Shown here: piece by piece, positions 8,076-16,370 of the stretch
Numbering within the stretch: the stretch's first letter is position 1
How the letters are laid out: every line of letters begins with the position of its first letter
DNA from: Bdellovibrionales bacterium
GTDB taxonomy: Bacteria; Bdellovibrionota_C; UBA2361; RFPC01
Assembly: GCA_020434495.1 (NCBI GenBank)
Contig: JAGRAT010000002.1
Location: forward strand, 1-41,266
Length of the DNA stretch: 41,266 nucleotides
Reading direction: 5' to 3'
Translations under genes and position numbers: made by a program
The notes under the pieces: generated by a model
What the model saw: the letters and a program-made list of their open reading frames with translations, nothing else
Told to the model about the DNA's origin: nothing
The model's database searches: none

Positions 8076-9092
8076 ATGAAACAGAGTACTGGTCTTGTCC
8101 TTGGAAAGTTTATGCCTCCTCATAAGGGACATTGCTATCTTCTTGATTTTGCATCAGAGAACTGTACCGATCTTCGTATTGTTATTGATCGGATCCCGAA
8201 TGCTCCCATTCCGGAAGCGCAGAGAGAGGAATGGCTTAGGGAGATGTATCCAGACGCGGAGGTCACAACCTTGCAGGAGTCTCTCCCGCAGTTGCCGGAA
8301 GAGACTAAGGATTTTTGGAAGATTTGGAGCCGTACCTTGCGTGCTCTTGCTCCGGAAGGAATAGACTATCTTTTTGCGGGAGAGAGTTATGGGGCTCGGC
8401 TCGCTGATGCTGTGGGGGCTACATTTATCCCAGCGCCGGGGTATCGCTCAGAGATTCCAATCAGCGCTACTGAGATACGCGCTGATCCGATCGCAAATTG
8501 GCACTACATTCCAGAAAAGGTTCGCCCGTATTTTGTGAAACGAGTCAGCATCTTTGGACCAGAATCTTCTGGAAAATCGACTCTTACGGAGCAGCTCGCA
8601 GCTGTTTTCGGTACAGTTTTTGTTCCTGAGTTTGCTCGTATTCACCTCGAGGCCGCGGGAGGAAGATGCGTTCAAGAAGACATGGAAGTGATAGCGAATG
8701 GGCAGATAGCTCTGGAGGAGCTTATGGTAAAGAGGGCCAATCGGGTGCTCTTTGCAGATACGGATCCTTTGGTAACCCCTATTTGGAGTGAAGAGCTTTT
8801 TGGTGATTGCTCTGAAGCGATCAGAGAAATGGTGAACTCGAGAGAGTACGATCTCACCCTGCTGCTCGCGCCAGATCTGCCGTGGATTCGGGACACCGTA
8901 AGGTATCTCCCCAATGGAGGGCAGAGGTTCTTTGATCGGTGTGTTGACGCGTTGCAAAAAGCGGGAAGACGTTTCGAAGTTATTCGAGGTGAGAACCGTT
9001 TGTCTGATGCAGTGAACGCTATTAAGAGAGAATTTCCCTCAATCAGTAGCCGAGAGCAAATCGTCTCTGAAGAAATACAGCAGTCAGAGTAG
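8076..9092 (+). CDS. nadR: NadR-like NMN adenylyltransferase / ribosylnicotinamide kinase
   Basis: This 338-aa protein has the two enzymatic domains of NadR without its DNA-binding region. The nucleotidyltransferase half (about 1-150) has PPHKGH (His16/His19) and ISATEIR (129-135). The kinase half (about 155-325) has the P-loop GPESSGKST (161-169). The known reactions are ribosylnicotinamide to NMN and NMN to NAD. The ATG at 8076 was chosen because the upstream in-frame extension is the tail of the previous gene in another frame, and AAGG lies just before it. It is last in the rightward operon, and its final 50 bases overlap the end of the convergent asnB-like gene. It could supply the cofactor for the reductase steps, perform a nucleotidyl transfer on the pathway product, or be a housekeeping salvage gene placed here by chance. 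Confidence 0.85.
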   Translation: MKQSTGLVLGKFMPPHKGHCYLLDFASENCTDLRIVIDRIPNAPIPEAQREEWLREMYPDAEVTTLQESLPQLPEETKDFWKIWSRTLRALAPEGIDYLFAGESYGARLADAVGATFIPAPGYRSEIPISATEIRADPIANWHYIPEKVRPYFVKRVSIFGPESSGKSTLTEQLAAVFGTVFVPEFARIHLEAAGGRCVQEDMEVIANGQIALEELMVKRANRVLFADTDPLVTPIWSEELFGDCSEAIREMVNSREYDLTLLLAPDLPWIRDTVRYLPNGGQRFFDRCVDALQKAGRRFEVIRGENRLSDAVNAIKREFPSISSREQIVSEEIQQSE

Positions 9093-10977
9093 TAAAGAGT
9101 ACCGGGTCAAAATTCTTCCGGCATTGTGAGTTCATCTGAGAGCAGTTCCGTACCTGCTCACGAATCTTCGGGCAGTTAAGGAACGGCAAGGAGAGGGCAT
9201 CGGCGCTGGCTAAGGTGTCCAGCAAAAACTCTTTCAGGAGCCCTGATTTCGCAATCGGTAGAGGCGGAGCGATAAATGGATGTTTTTCTCTCTTATAGAG
9301 ATATGCCGGAAGGGTGTCTTTGTAGGCGTCTCTGAGAATCGCTTTCTCAACAAGAGTCCCGTGCTTCGAGTTTGGACGTATCTTAAAGTTCGTTGGAAGT
9401 TTCGAAACAAATTCAACTAGTCGGTGATCAAGAAAAGGGAGTCGACCTTCGATAGAGGCTGACATCTCCATCCCATCCCCCAATGTTCTCAAGATGTAGT
9501 TTGTAAGAGCCGATTTCGTCCAGAGATACATCGACTGATGGACCGGAGATCGACCGGAGAGCTGTTCAACCTGCTCAAAGGACGAGATGAATTCCCCAAA
9601 GCAATCGACGTCAGCAAACTGATGTGCAAACTCTTGGGACATCATTGAACGCATTCGAAATCCCATACCCGCTTTTGCTTTAAGGAAATGCGGAATGAAT
9701 CCAAGCTTCTCCATTACGGAGGAGAGGTCAATTTGGGCTTCTTCTTGTGCAATCATGATACCGGATGATGCCGCATTCGAATTCAATAAGGGCTTGGGAT
9801 TCTCATTTGAGTACAGCGCTGAGTCCGCTAGGAAGTCTTGTCTTAAGTGGGCATAACCAGCGAACACTTCGTCTGCCCCTTCACCGGTCAGAGCGACTTT
9901 GAATCCTGCCGCTCGAATTGCTTTGTTGAGAATCCGCTTCCCAATGAAGTGACCGTTGATAGCGAACCCTTCAGAGAAATAGGTTGCCTCTTCCAAGTTT
10001 TGGATGATCTGTTGGTCATCCATGGGGACTTGGTGAAAAATTCCCCCGGATTCCTCTATGAGACGGCGGGCGAGAGTAGCCTCATCGTACAAGGAATCAT
10101 CGAACGAGACGCAAAAGCAGTGGAGCGGCGCTTGGAGGAGGGCATTTGACCGTGCAGCAACAATCGATGAATCAATTCCACCACTTAAATGACAACAGAG
10201 TGGTACATCAGCACGGAGTCTCGTCTTGATAGCATCATCGAGGAGTTCTCGAACTGCGGCTGTTGCCTGTTCGTAGTCCATAGGAGCACTGTCACCGTCT
10301 GTTGCGAAGTGAAGATCCCAATACTGTCGGATTGTGAAGCTGCCTTTACGCCAGCAAAGGAGATGTCCGGGTGGCAGCTGCGCTACGTCCTTGAACAGAG
10401 TGTTCTGAGGAAGTGGATACTGGGTGCTGAGAGAGTGATAGACAGAAGGAAGGTCCCATTCTGCTTTTAATCCTGCTGCGAAAAGAGCCTTTACTTCAGA
10501 AGCGAGAAGTAAAGAATCACCGATTTTTGAAAATAAGAGCGGCTTAATTCCAAAGCGATCGCGCGCAGCGAATAGCTCCTGCCTTTTGCTATCCCAGAGT
10601 GCAAATGCGAACTCTCCACGGAGATGCTCTACGCACTCATGACCGTACTCTTCATAAAGGTGAATGAGAATCTCGCTGTCTGATTCAGAGGAAAATTGAT
10701 GCCCTTTACATTGGAGACTCTGCCGTATCTGAGCGAAATCATAGAATTCTCCGTTCACTATTGCGTGTATCGTTCCATCCTCATTCGCCATCGGCTGCTG
10801 ACCAGCATCGAGATCAATTATGCTCAGTCTTGTGTGAAGAAGAGCGGTTCTCCATGACCTATCATGCCAAACACCGGAAGCATCTGGTCCACGGTGAGAT
10901 AGAGAGTGCTGAACGAGTGGAATTTGTTCTTCAGGAAATGATTTCTCCGTGCTTACAAAGGCAAAAATTCCGCACAT
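9043..10977 (-). CDS. asnB: Asparagine synthetase (glutamine-hydrolysing), AsnB family
   Basis: This 644-aa protein begins MCGIF, so Cys2 becomes the N-terminal nucleophile of the class II glutaminase domain (about 2-210). The synthetase domain (about 240-620) carries the pyrophosphate loop SGGIDSS (265-271). AsnB enzymes adenylate a carboxylate and amidate it with ammonia tunnelled from glutamine. Many AsnB-type proteins in secondary-metabolism clusters use substrates other than aspartate, and the placement next to an ATP-grasp ligase and an A-PCP-R enzyme makes that plausible here. Its ribosome site (AAGGA) overlaps the stop region of the dehydrogenase gene 12 bases upstream, so the two form a translationally linked leftward pair. 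The 3' end overlaps the NadR-like gene. Confidence 0.9.
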   Translation of the reverse strand: MCGIFAFVSTEKSFPEEQIPLVQHSLSHRGPDASGVWHDRSWRTALLHTRLSIIDLDAGQQPMANEDGTIHAIVNGEFYDFAQIRQSLQCKGHQFSSESDSEILIHLYEEYGHECVEHLRGEFAFALWDSKRQELFAARDRFGIKPLLFSKIGDSLLLASEVKALFAAGLKAEWDLPSVYHSLSTQYPLPQNTLFKDVAQLPPGHLLCWRKGSFTIRQYWDLHFATDGDSAPMDYEQATAAVRELLDDAIKTRLRADVPLCCHLSGGIDSSIVAARSNALLQAPLHCFCVSFDDSLYDEATLARRLIEESGGIFHQVPMDDQQIIQNLEEATYFSEGFAINGHFIGKRILNKAIRAAGFKVALTGEGADEVFAGYAHLRQDFLADSALYSNENPKPLLNSNAASSGIMIAQEEAQIDLSSVMEKLGFIPHFLKAKAGMGFRMRSMMSQEFAHQFADVDCFGEFISSFEQVEQLSGRSPVHQSMYLWTKSALTNYILRTLGDGMEMSASIEGRLPFLDHRLVEFVSKLPTNFKIRPNSKHGTLVEKAILRDAYKDTLPAYLYKREKHPFIAPPLPIAKSGLLKEFLLDTLASADALSLPFLNCPKIREQVRNCSQMNSQCRKNFDPVLFTTLTAVFLQRRFALGY

Positions 10978-10989
10978 GGCTTTCAGTCC

Positions 10990-11916
10990 TTAAGAGAGAA
11001 TAACAAACGGTTTGGCAAGTTCGCTGTGAAGAGAATGCGGGAGCTCCTTTGCGAGCCCCTCAAGGGAATGCTGTTTGCCGATGAGATCTTCAACGGAGAG
11101 TTCCCCGCTTGAAAGAATCTCCAGCGCTTGCTCGAAGCTTCCATACGCAAGCGCTTGCAGGCGAATTTCCTTATCGAGAAGTTCAAGGAGTCGAACACGA
11201 ATTGCTTGATGCTGCCTGCTCTTTACGATGAGCATTCCCTTTGGTCTCAAAAGATTGAGAATTGCACTAAAGCTTTCTTGGCTTATACCGGTTTCAATTG
11301 CGAAATCGAAGCTTGAGGGAGAAGCGTCGATCAGTTCAGGTTCATCAACCATCTCGATCTGATCGAATCCAAAGCAGTGCAACACTCTTTTTGTGAGTTC
11401 TGCTATTCGGTTCTTACCGAAGATTACCCCCCGTTGTTGAGGATGAATATCTGCTTGAAGGACGGCGAGAGACGCTGCTACCGGCTCAGCATAGGCTGCG
11501 ATATGAAAGGTCATGGCTTCTGGAATCTCTCTTATCGCTCTCCGAGGAACTCGAATATACTCGGCAAAGCAGCCGTCGAGATGGACCCCAAACATATCGT
11601 AGGAAGTGAAGAGATCGTGAGGAATTGGGTGCAGGTTTGCTAGAGTGTGCTTTTGAAAGATGGGCATTACCGCCACTCGCGCTCCACGAGGAAGATCGGT
11701 CACCCCGTTTCCGATTTCTACAACTGTTCCTGAAAACTCATGACCAAGAATGATTCGGTTAGCTGCAGGTACCTGCTCAAGAGCGACATATACGTCGGTT
11801 CGACACAGTCCAGCCACGGCAACTTTTACTATGACATCGTCGTTTTGTTGAATAGCCGGATCTAGAACCCTTTGGACAGTAGCGTTCTCCCCCTGTGACT
11901 TTACTAGTGCTTTCAC
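10990..11916 (-). CDS. Compact zinc-type medium-chain dehydrogenase
   Basis: This 308-aa protein resembles alcohol dehydrogenases of the MDR superfamily. Catalytic-zinc ligands are visible as Cys38 (GLCRTD), His59-Glu60 (LGHEFSG) and Glu144 (YAEP). The four-cysteine structural-zinc lobe normally found after the GARV motif is absent. The cofactor loop near 163-174 reads GVIFGKNRIAEL instead of a clean GxGxxG. At 308 aa it is shorter than the usual 340-350. It may therefore bind cofactor unusually, or act on a narrow substrate such as the aldehyde released by the NRPS-like reductase (an inference from context). The start is GTG with AAGGAG eight bases upstream. It is first gene of the leftward unit and divergent from tlyA. 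Confidence 0.85.
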   Translation of the reverse strand: MKALVKSQGENATVQRVLDPAIQQNDDVIVKVAVAGLCRTDVYVALEQVPAANRIILGHEFSGTVVEIGNGVTDLPRGARVAVMPIFQKHTLANLHPIPHDLFTSYDMFGVHLDGCFAEYIRVPRRAIREIPEAMTFHIAAYAEPVAASLAVLQADIHPQQRGVIFGKNRIAELTKRVLHCFGFDQIEMVDEPELIDASPSSFDFAIETGISQESFSAILNLLRPKGMLIVKSRQHQAIRVRLLELLDKEIRLQALAYGSFEQALEILSSGELSVEDLIGKQHSLEGLAKELPHSLHSELAKPFVILS

Positions 11917-11977
11917 AACAATACTCCTTCTCGAAGGTGGAGCTCTTTAGGCTCGCTATAGGTGAGAAGGTACGGAA

Positions 11978-12006
11978 TGACAGCGGAACTTTGAAATTCA
12001 CTGTCA
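11978..12006. promoter_or_regulatory. Inverted repeat in the divergent dehydrogenase/tlyA intergenic region
   Basis: TGACAG (11978-11983) and CTGTCA (12001-12006) are inverted around a 17-base AT-rich centre. They lie between the leftward GTG start at 11916 and the tlyA promoter. This could be an operator; the arms are short and may be chance. Confidence 0.25.
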
Positions 12007-12034
12007 GAATGTACAGAAGCGGGGTGGAAAGTTG

Positions 12035-12040
12035 TATAAT
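12035..12040 (+). promoter_or_regulatory. Consensus -10 element for tlyA
   Basis: A perfect TATAAT lies 25 bases before the tlyA ATG at 12066. No good -35 is seen at 17 bases (TACAGA is the nearest candidate). Initiation from this box would leave a leader of only about 10-20 bases. Confidence 0.5.
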
Positions 12041-12065
12041 TTAAGAGTTTGATAGCTTGGGTGAT

Positions 12066-12791
12066 ATGAGACGGATTAAGGTTGCCAAACTACTCGTGAA
12101 AAAGGGACTGGTCCGGGAGACTGGGGAGGCGCTTCGCCTTATTGAGGGACGACGGGTATTGATTGACGGTGCTGTTGTGCTGAATCCAGAGAGTGAGGTC
12201 CTTCCGCAAGCAGAAATAACTCTATTACCGGACCAACAACCTGTTAGCCGAGCTTCAGAGAAGCTTCGTGGAGCTATTGACGAGTTTGCTGTCGATGTTG
12301 AGGGAGCAATTTGTGTAGATCTCGGGTCTTCGACAGGTGGATTTACTGAGCTCATGCTTGAACGTGGAGCAAGGCGAGTTTATGCGGTTGACACCGCAAA
12401 GGGAGAGCTTGCATGGAAACTCAGGCAGGATGAAAGAGTTGTGGTGTGGGAGGGGATCAATGCTTGTGCAATCGAATCTTTTCCGGAGGAAGTTGCATTT
12501 GTTTCAATCGATATTTCGCTTGTCCCGCTACGAGATGTTTTGCCGACTGTTGCAAGAACTGTTTCAGAGGGCTGTCAGGTTCTTGCGCTGATAAAGCCTC
12601 AATATGAGGTTTCTCCTGAGTTCGTACCTCTTGGAGGGATTCTCACTGATAGGGAGAAGCAAACCGAAGCGTGTCTTACCGTTTGTGCCGTAGCCGAGCA
12701 GCTTGGATTCTTAGTGAAAGCGATGATGAAGAGCACGCTCCCTGGTCGGGGAGGGAACCAAGAGTTTTTAATACTTATGAACCGTCTTTGA
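12066..12791 (+). CDS. tlyA: TlyA-family rRNA 2'-O-methyltransferase / hemolysin-like protein
   Basis: This 241-aa protein has an N-terminal S4 RNA-binding domain (about 1-60, MRRIKVAKLLVKKG start). The FtsJ-like methyltransferase domain has SAM loop DLGSSTGGFTE (85-95), acidic residue Asp108, Asp148 and an IKPQYE catalytic-Lys segment. TlyA proteins methylate 2'-hydroxyls of cytidines in 16S and/or 23S rRNA and influence capreomycin susceptibility. The ATG at 12066 gives the canonical N-terminus; a TTG nine bases earlier is in frame. No clear Shine-Dalgarno is visible, which fits a short leader. The TonB-like gene follows 32 bases downstream on the same strand. Confidence 0.9.
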   Translation: MRRIKVAKLLVKKGLVRETGEALRLIEGRRVLIDGAVVLNPESEVLPQAEITLLPDQQPVSRASEKLRGAIDEFAVDVEGAICVDLGSSTGGFTELMLERGARRVYAVDTAKGELAWKLRQDERVVVWEGINACAIESFPEEVAFVSIDISLVPLRDVLPTVARTVSEGCQVLALIKPQYEVSPEFVPLGGILTDREKQTEACLTVCAVAEQLGFLVKAMMKSTLPGRGGNQEFLILMNRL

Positions 12792-12823
12792 CTGCGGTGA
12801 GAGCTCCGTTTACCATTTCCTTC

Positions 12824-13543
12824 ATGAAGAAGGAGGCTCTGCAGTTTGCTATAGTTTGGAGTGTGTTCTTTCACGCTTCAGTTATCGCCATTGCTATCTA
12901 TTTACCGGTTCACTCGGAGTTCTCTGTCTCTCCAGTCAACGCTACGGAGGATGCTCCGCTCGCTATTCGACTTGTTGCTGCGCCGAGGCCTGAAGCGATA
13001 CTTGATACGTTAGAAGCTCCAAAGGAATTGGAGAAAGAACAACCAGATGTTCAACGGCCGGAAAGGCCGGAGACCAAGCAGCCTCTCCTCGAAAAGCCAG
13101 TTCCGAAAAAAATTGCACCAGCCCCGCAGAAAGTTGTTTCGATGGAGAACCGTCGAGAGCCTCAATCACGGGAGGCGGAGCGGAGGGAAGAGAGCCTTAG
13201 CAGCGTTACAGCGAAATTACAGTCTGACACTTTGATAAAGGAGCGAGTAGCTCGCGCCGTACGGAGTTATGAATCTTTAATTGTTGGACTTATTGCTAAA
13301 GAGAAGCATTATCCCGAAAGAGCTCGGCGAATGGGTATCGAGGGTACCGTTGGCTTGTCTGTTCGAGTTTCTCCAGATGGCGAGTTGATTGAGTCTTCAG
13401 TTTATCAAGAGAGTAAGTTTTCATTTTTTGATCGTGAAGTACTGCGCATGGCGAAAGCTGCAGCGCCGTTTCCAAAGGCTCCTCCGATGCTACAAGGAAA
13501 AAGTGTTACCGTTCGGATTCCTGTACAGTTTACACTGCGCTAG
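12824..13543 (+). CDS. TonB-family energy transducer
   Basis: This 239-aa protein has a short cytoplasmic start, one N-terminal membrane helix (about 8-28), a long Pro/Glu/Lys-rich periplasmic linker (about 60-140) and a C-terminal TonB domain (about 155-239). The TonB domain shows YPERARRMGIEGTV followed by SPDGE and the IPVQFTL end. TonB couples the ExbBD proton-driven motor to outer-membrane receptors, or serves in related envelope machines. No exbB, exbD or receptor gene is in the window. The ATG at 12824 was chosen because it starts exactly at the hydrophobic anchor; the open frame upstream overlaps tlyA and is not credible coding. It is likely co-transcribed with tlyA. Confidence 0.85.
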   Translation: MKKEALQFAIVWSVFFHASVIAIAIYLPVHSEFSVSPVNATEDAPLAIRLVAAPRPEAILDTLEAPKELEKEQPDVQRPERPETKQPLLEKPVPKKIAPAPQKVVSMENRREPQSREAERREESLSSVTAKLQSDTLIKERVARAVRSYESLIVGLIAKEKHYPERARRMGIEGTVGLSVRVSPDGELIESSVYQESKFSFFDREVLRMAKAAAPFPKAPPMLQGKSVTVRIPVQFTLR

Positions 13544-13756
13544 ATACTCACATACTGCCGAGAAGCCATCCCAACAACTTGAGTTGACAAGAATTGGTGA
13601 ACGAGATGGAAGAGCGTGGTTGGTGGAGTTTCATCGATCTCCGCATTGTCGCTGTACACGACGTCCCGCGAGAATGAGGCCAACCGGGAAGCAGATAGAC
13701 GTTCGTTCTCTCAACTCGGCTTCAGTTTAAACAAATCCGAGCTTTTGATCTGGCTT

Positions 13757-15043
13757 CTAAGTTTCTTTGCTTTCTGAAACCAGTCGCCTGAAGTGTTCCC
13801 CTCGCTCCGAAAAGTTCTTGTAAGCGTGATAGCTGGCAGCAGATGGAGAAAACAAGCAAGTTGCGCCTGTTGGGGTCACATGCTTTGCAATCTGAACAGC
13901 ATTTTCAAGATCCTTGGCCATATGGAGCCTCTCAGAGTTCGGTTGAGCATTCCGGAGCGATTCAAAGAGTTTTTTTCCCGTCTCGGGGATGCAGATGATC
14001 TGTAAATGTAATGTTTGATCGAGGAGCGAACGGAGCGAGCCTAGGTCAACCCCACGATCAAACCCGCCAACAATAAGAGTCTTCGTTTCGGGGAAGCCTT
14101 GCAGAGCGGCAATAGTCGCTTCTGGAATAGTTGCTGCCGAATCGTTGATAAATCGAATTCCGTTAAACACCCCGACCTCCTCTGTACGGTGAGGCGGGAT
14201 TTTACAACTCTTCAGTGCTTGAGCTGCCGTAGATTTGGTAATGCCAAATGTCGAGGCTACCTCATAGGCAAAGTGGGCATTGATGCGTTGATGAGTTAAT
14301 GAAAGGTGTGGTGGTGTCTCAAAATCACACTCAGTCGGTGAGACCCAGATAAAATTTCTTTCCGAGTGGAATTTCTCTGTTGCTTGGAAGAGTTCGGAAT
14401 TTACGAAGGCCACATTTGGTTCGCTCCCCTTCTGCAATATCGAAAACTTGGCAGCTCGGTACTCTTCTAAAGTGCCGTAGTACTCTAAGTGTTCCGGATA
14501 GAAATTGAGCAAAATCGCGATATCCGGAGCGGAATCTATGTGGTGCAGTTGATGGCTCGACAGTTCAAGAAGAACGATATCATCACCCGATAGCCGTTCG
14601 AGCGCAGAGAGCACCGGGAGTCCAATGTTGCCAAGGAAGTGAACCTTCTTCGGAAGAGTCGAAAGCATGCTATAGAGCATTGAGCAGGTTGATGACTTTC
14701 CCTTGGTGCCGGTGAGCCCGATAGTTCGACCTTTGTAATACTTTAAGAAAATCTCTATCTGGCTGGTAAGTTGAGATCGATGCTTTTCCCAAAGTGATTT
14801 CGGGAGAGGAATTCCTGGAGATTTTATGATGAGATCGTAGTTGGAGAGGGAGTCGAGGTATCCTTCTCCGAGATGGAGAGCGACTCCTTCTGGTGCTACC
14901 AGGGTTTTGCTCATATCAGCAATTCCCAAGCTTTTATGTACCTTCAGCTGTTGTAACAAGGAGTAAGTAGAGCGTCCTTCTGCTCCAAAACCGAGTAAGA
15001 GGATGTCTTTTTCTGACAAGAGTTCTTTGAGATTTTCAATCAT
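13757..15043 (-). CDS. murD2: UDP-MurNAc-L-Ala ligase, MurD/MurD2 type
   Basis: This 428-aa Mur ligase has an N-terminal substrate domain, a central ATPase domain with P-loop GTKGKSST (112-119) and a C-terminal domain. It has the MurD-like NDSAATIPEAT segment. Conventional MurD adds D-Glu to UDP-MurNAc-L-Ala. In Xanthomonas, MurD2 adds L-Glu and MurL then epimerises it. Here the gene starts inside the end of murL (8-base overlap, ATGATTGA), so I assign it to the MurD2 role by context. Specificity cannot be read from the sequence alone. The ATG at 15043 matches the usual MurD N-terminus better than the upstream in-frame start at 15109. Confidence 0.85.
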   Translation of the reverse strand: MIENLKELLSEKDILLLGFGAEGRSTYSLLQQLKVHKSLGIADMSKTLVAPEGVALHLGEGYLDSLSNYDLIIKSPGIPLPKSLWEKHRSQLTSQIEIFLKYYKGRTIGLTGTKGKSSTCSMLYSMLSTLPKKVHFLGNIGLPVLSALERLSGDDIVLLELSSHQLHHIDSAPDIAILLNFYPEHLEYYGTLEEYRAAKFSILQKGSEPNVAFVNSELFQATEKFHSERNFIWVSPTECDFETPPHLSLTHQRINAHFAYEVASTFGITKSTAAQALKSCKIPPHRTEEVGVFNGIRFINDSAATIPEATIAALQGFPETKTLIVGGFDRGVDLGSLRSLLDQTLHLQIICIPETGKKLFESLRNAQPNSERLHMAKDLENAVQIAKHVTPTGATCLFSPSAASYHAYKNFSERGEHFRRLVSESKET

Positions 15044-16370
15044 TCTGGGTAGCCGACCAAACGAGCGACTCGCATTCAGGAGGTAGATTGTGCTCTTTAC
15101 TCCAATCATTCAATAGTTCGTGAAGTGATTTTCCCGCTGGAAGCTTGTCCGCAACAGCTGTTAAGAGTGGAAATGGGGTATCTCTGCTCAAGAGAAATCG
15201 AGCAGAGGCGATACTTTCCTCTCTTGTTCCTACGCATTCAAATGGTTTGACCCGATCTGGGAGGCAGAGGTCGAGGAGCACTTCGGTAAGCGAGGTATTG
15301 TCCAGGGGGTTACTGAGAAAAATAGTGGCGAGTTCGGTTGAGGTGATGTGCGGGGCGAGCAAGAGCGCGGTGAAGAGGCACTTTGAACACTCACTGCACC
15401 AATTGTCATGGTAACAACCAACATTGCAACTTCTAAAGGCAGAGAAGTACTTCGGATGTTGAGCAAAGAGCTTTCCGATCTGTGCTTCGTGAAGAGGTCG
15501 GAGGAGGCTGAAGTAATTAATATTGCCGGTGAGAAACTGTCTAACGTAATCACGAAAGGAATTTTCGAATTCAAGAGATTTTGAGTACTGATGATTGACG
15601 GACTCTCCAGCAACGTTTCCCTCAGAGGCGCTCCCCTCATTAGAGAGAACGATATATTCCTTTTCGAGTAAGGCTGCTGTAACAAGCGAAGTAAACGCAA
15701 GTAACGCCGAGTAGGGGGTATGGCCGTTAAGAAATCCCTCCTTATTCAGTCGGAAGAGTTCTTTGTCCAACGTACGGGTAACAGTCGTTGTCTGGTCTGG
15801 AGTATAACCGCCTAATTCTCCAGAGCGAATGCAAGCTGGACGGGGGTTAAGGTAGAAGAGATGATTGCTTTCCCGAAAAGGTTTAAGAAGTTCGAGGGTG
15901 ACAATCGAATCCTTTCCTCCTCCGATCGGCACAAGGTTTCCCGTGGTGGTTCTTTGATAACAGGGTAATTGTTGTGTTGTGCCTGAGCTTGAGAAATTTA
16001 CAAATGCTTCCTTTGAGCTCTTTATAACATTCCGGTATCGAAATTCGCTTAGGCCCTCCCAGTAGAGATGTTGCCAGAAGTCGAACTCGTCTGAGGAGAT
16101 GTCTGGCACTTGAATTTCAAAGCGCGGGGAACAAGTCGCCTTCCAGTAACTGAGCGCTTCAATCATCCCAAGTCGGGAGAGCAACGGAACAATACTTGTT
16201 TGTTCGAATCGTCCTTCTGGAAAAACAAAAGTAGAGATGAAAGAAGTTAGCCCCTCGATTGAGAAGTTGTAGTGGATAACGAGATTCTGATTTTCAAGCT
16301 CAAGGGTAAAGCCCTCGTAACGAAAAACGGGGAACTGCATGCGGAGATTTTGATACGTGGACGAATTCAT
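15036..16370 (-). CDS. murL: UDP-MurNAc-L-Ala-L-Glu epimerase MurL
   Basis: This 444-aa protein matches the MurL family described in Xanthomonas, which converts the terminal L-Glu of UDP-MurNAc-L-Ala-L-Glu to D-Glu. It thereby replaces glutamate racemase in peptidoglycan synthesis. Family marks I recognise are PIGGGKDSIVTLELL (GGGKDS at 150-155), an ATP-pyrophosphatase-like loop, and FYLNPRPA (about 172-179). A cysteine cluster at Cys315, 319, 325, 328 and 331 may bind zinc. Its start overlaps the stop of the upstream lipoprotein gene by ATGA, and its end overlaps murD2. The two enzymes are therefore almost certainly made together. Whether a separate MurI exists elsewhere cannot be judged here. 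Confidence 0.88.
   Translation of the reverse strand: MNSSTYQNLRMQFPVFRYEGFTLELENQNLVIHYNFSIEGLTSFISTFVFPEGRFEQTSIVPLLSRLGMIEALSYWKATCSPRFEIQVPDISSDEFDFWQHLYWEGLSEFRYRNVIKSSKEAFVNFSSSGTTQQLPCYQRTTTGNLVPIGGGKDSIVTLELLKPFRESNHLFYLNPRPACIRSGELGGYTPDQTTTVTRTLDKELFRLNKEGFLNGHTPYSALLAFTSLVTAALLEKEYIVLSNEGSASEGNVAGESVNHQYSKSLEFENSFRDYVRQFLTGNINYFSLLRPLHEAQIGKLFAQHPKYFSAFRSCNVGCYHDNWCSECSKCLFTALLLAPHITSTELATIFLSNPLDNTSLTEVLLDLCLPDRVKPFECVGTREESIASARFLLSRDTPFPLLTAVADKLPAGKSLHELLNDWSKEHNLPPECESLVWSATQND

Noticed and set aside
12671-12823. Long N-terminal extension of the TonB-like protein
   Set aside because: It lies over the end of tlyA in another frame. The membrane anchor of the TonB-like protein starts right at ATG 12824.
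13544-13756. A small gene between the TonB-like gene and murD2
   Set aside because: Only fragments with early stops or no ribosome site are present, and the plus-strand frame is mainly an overlap of the TonB-like gene.
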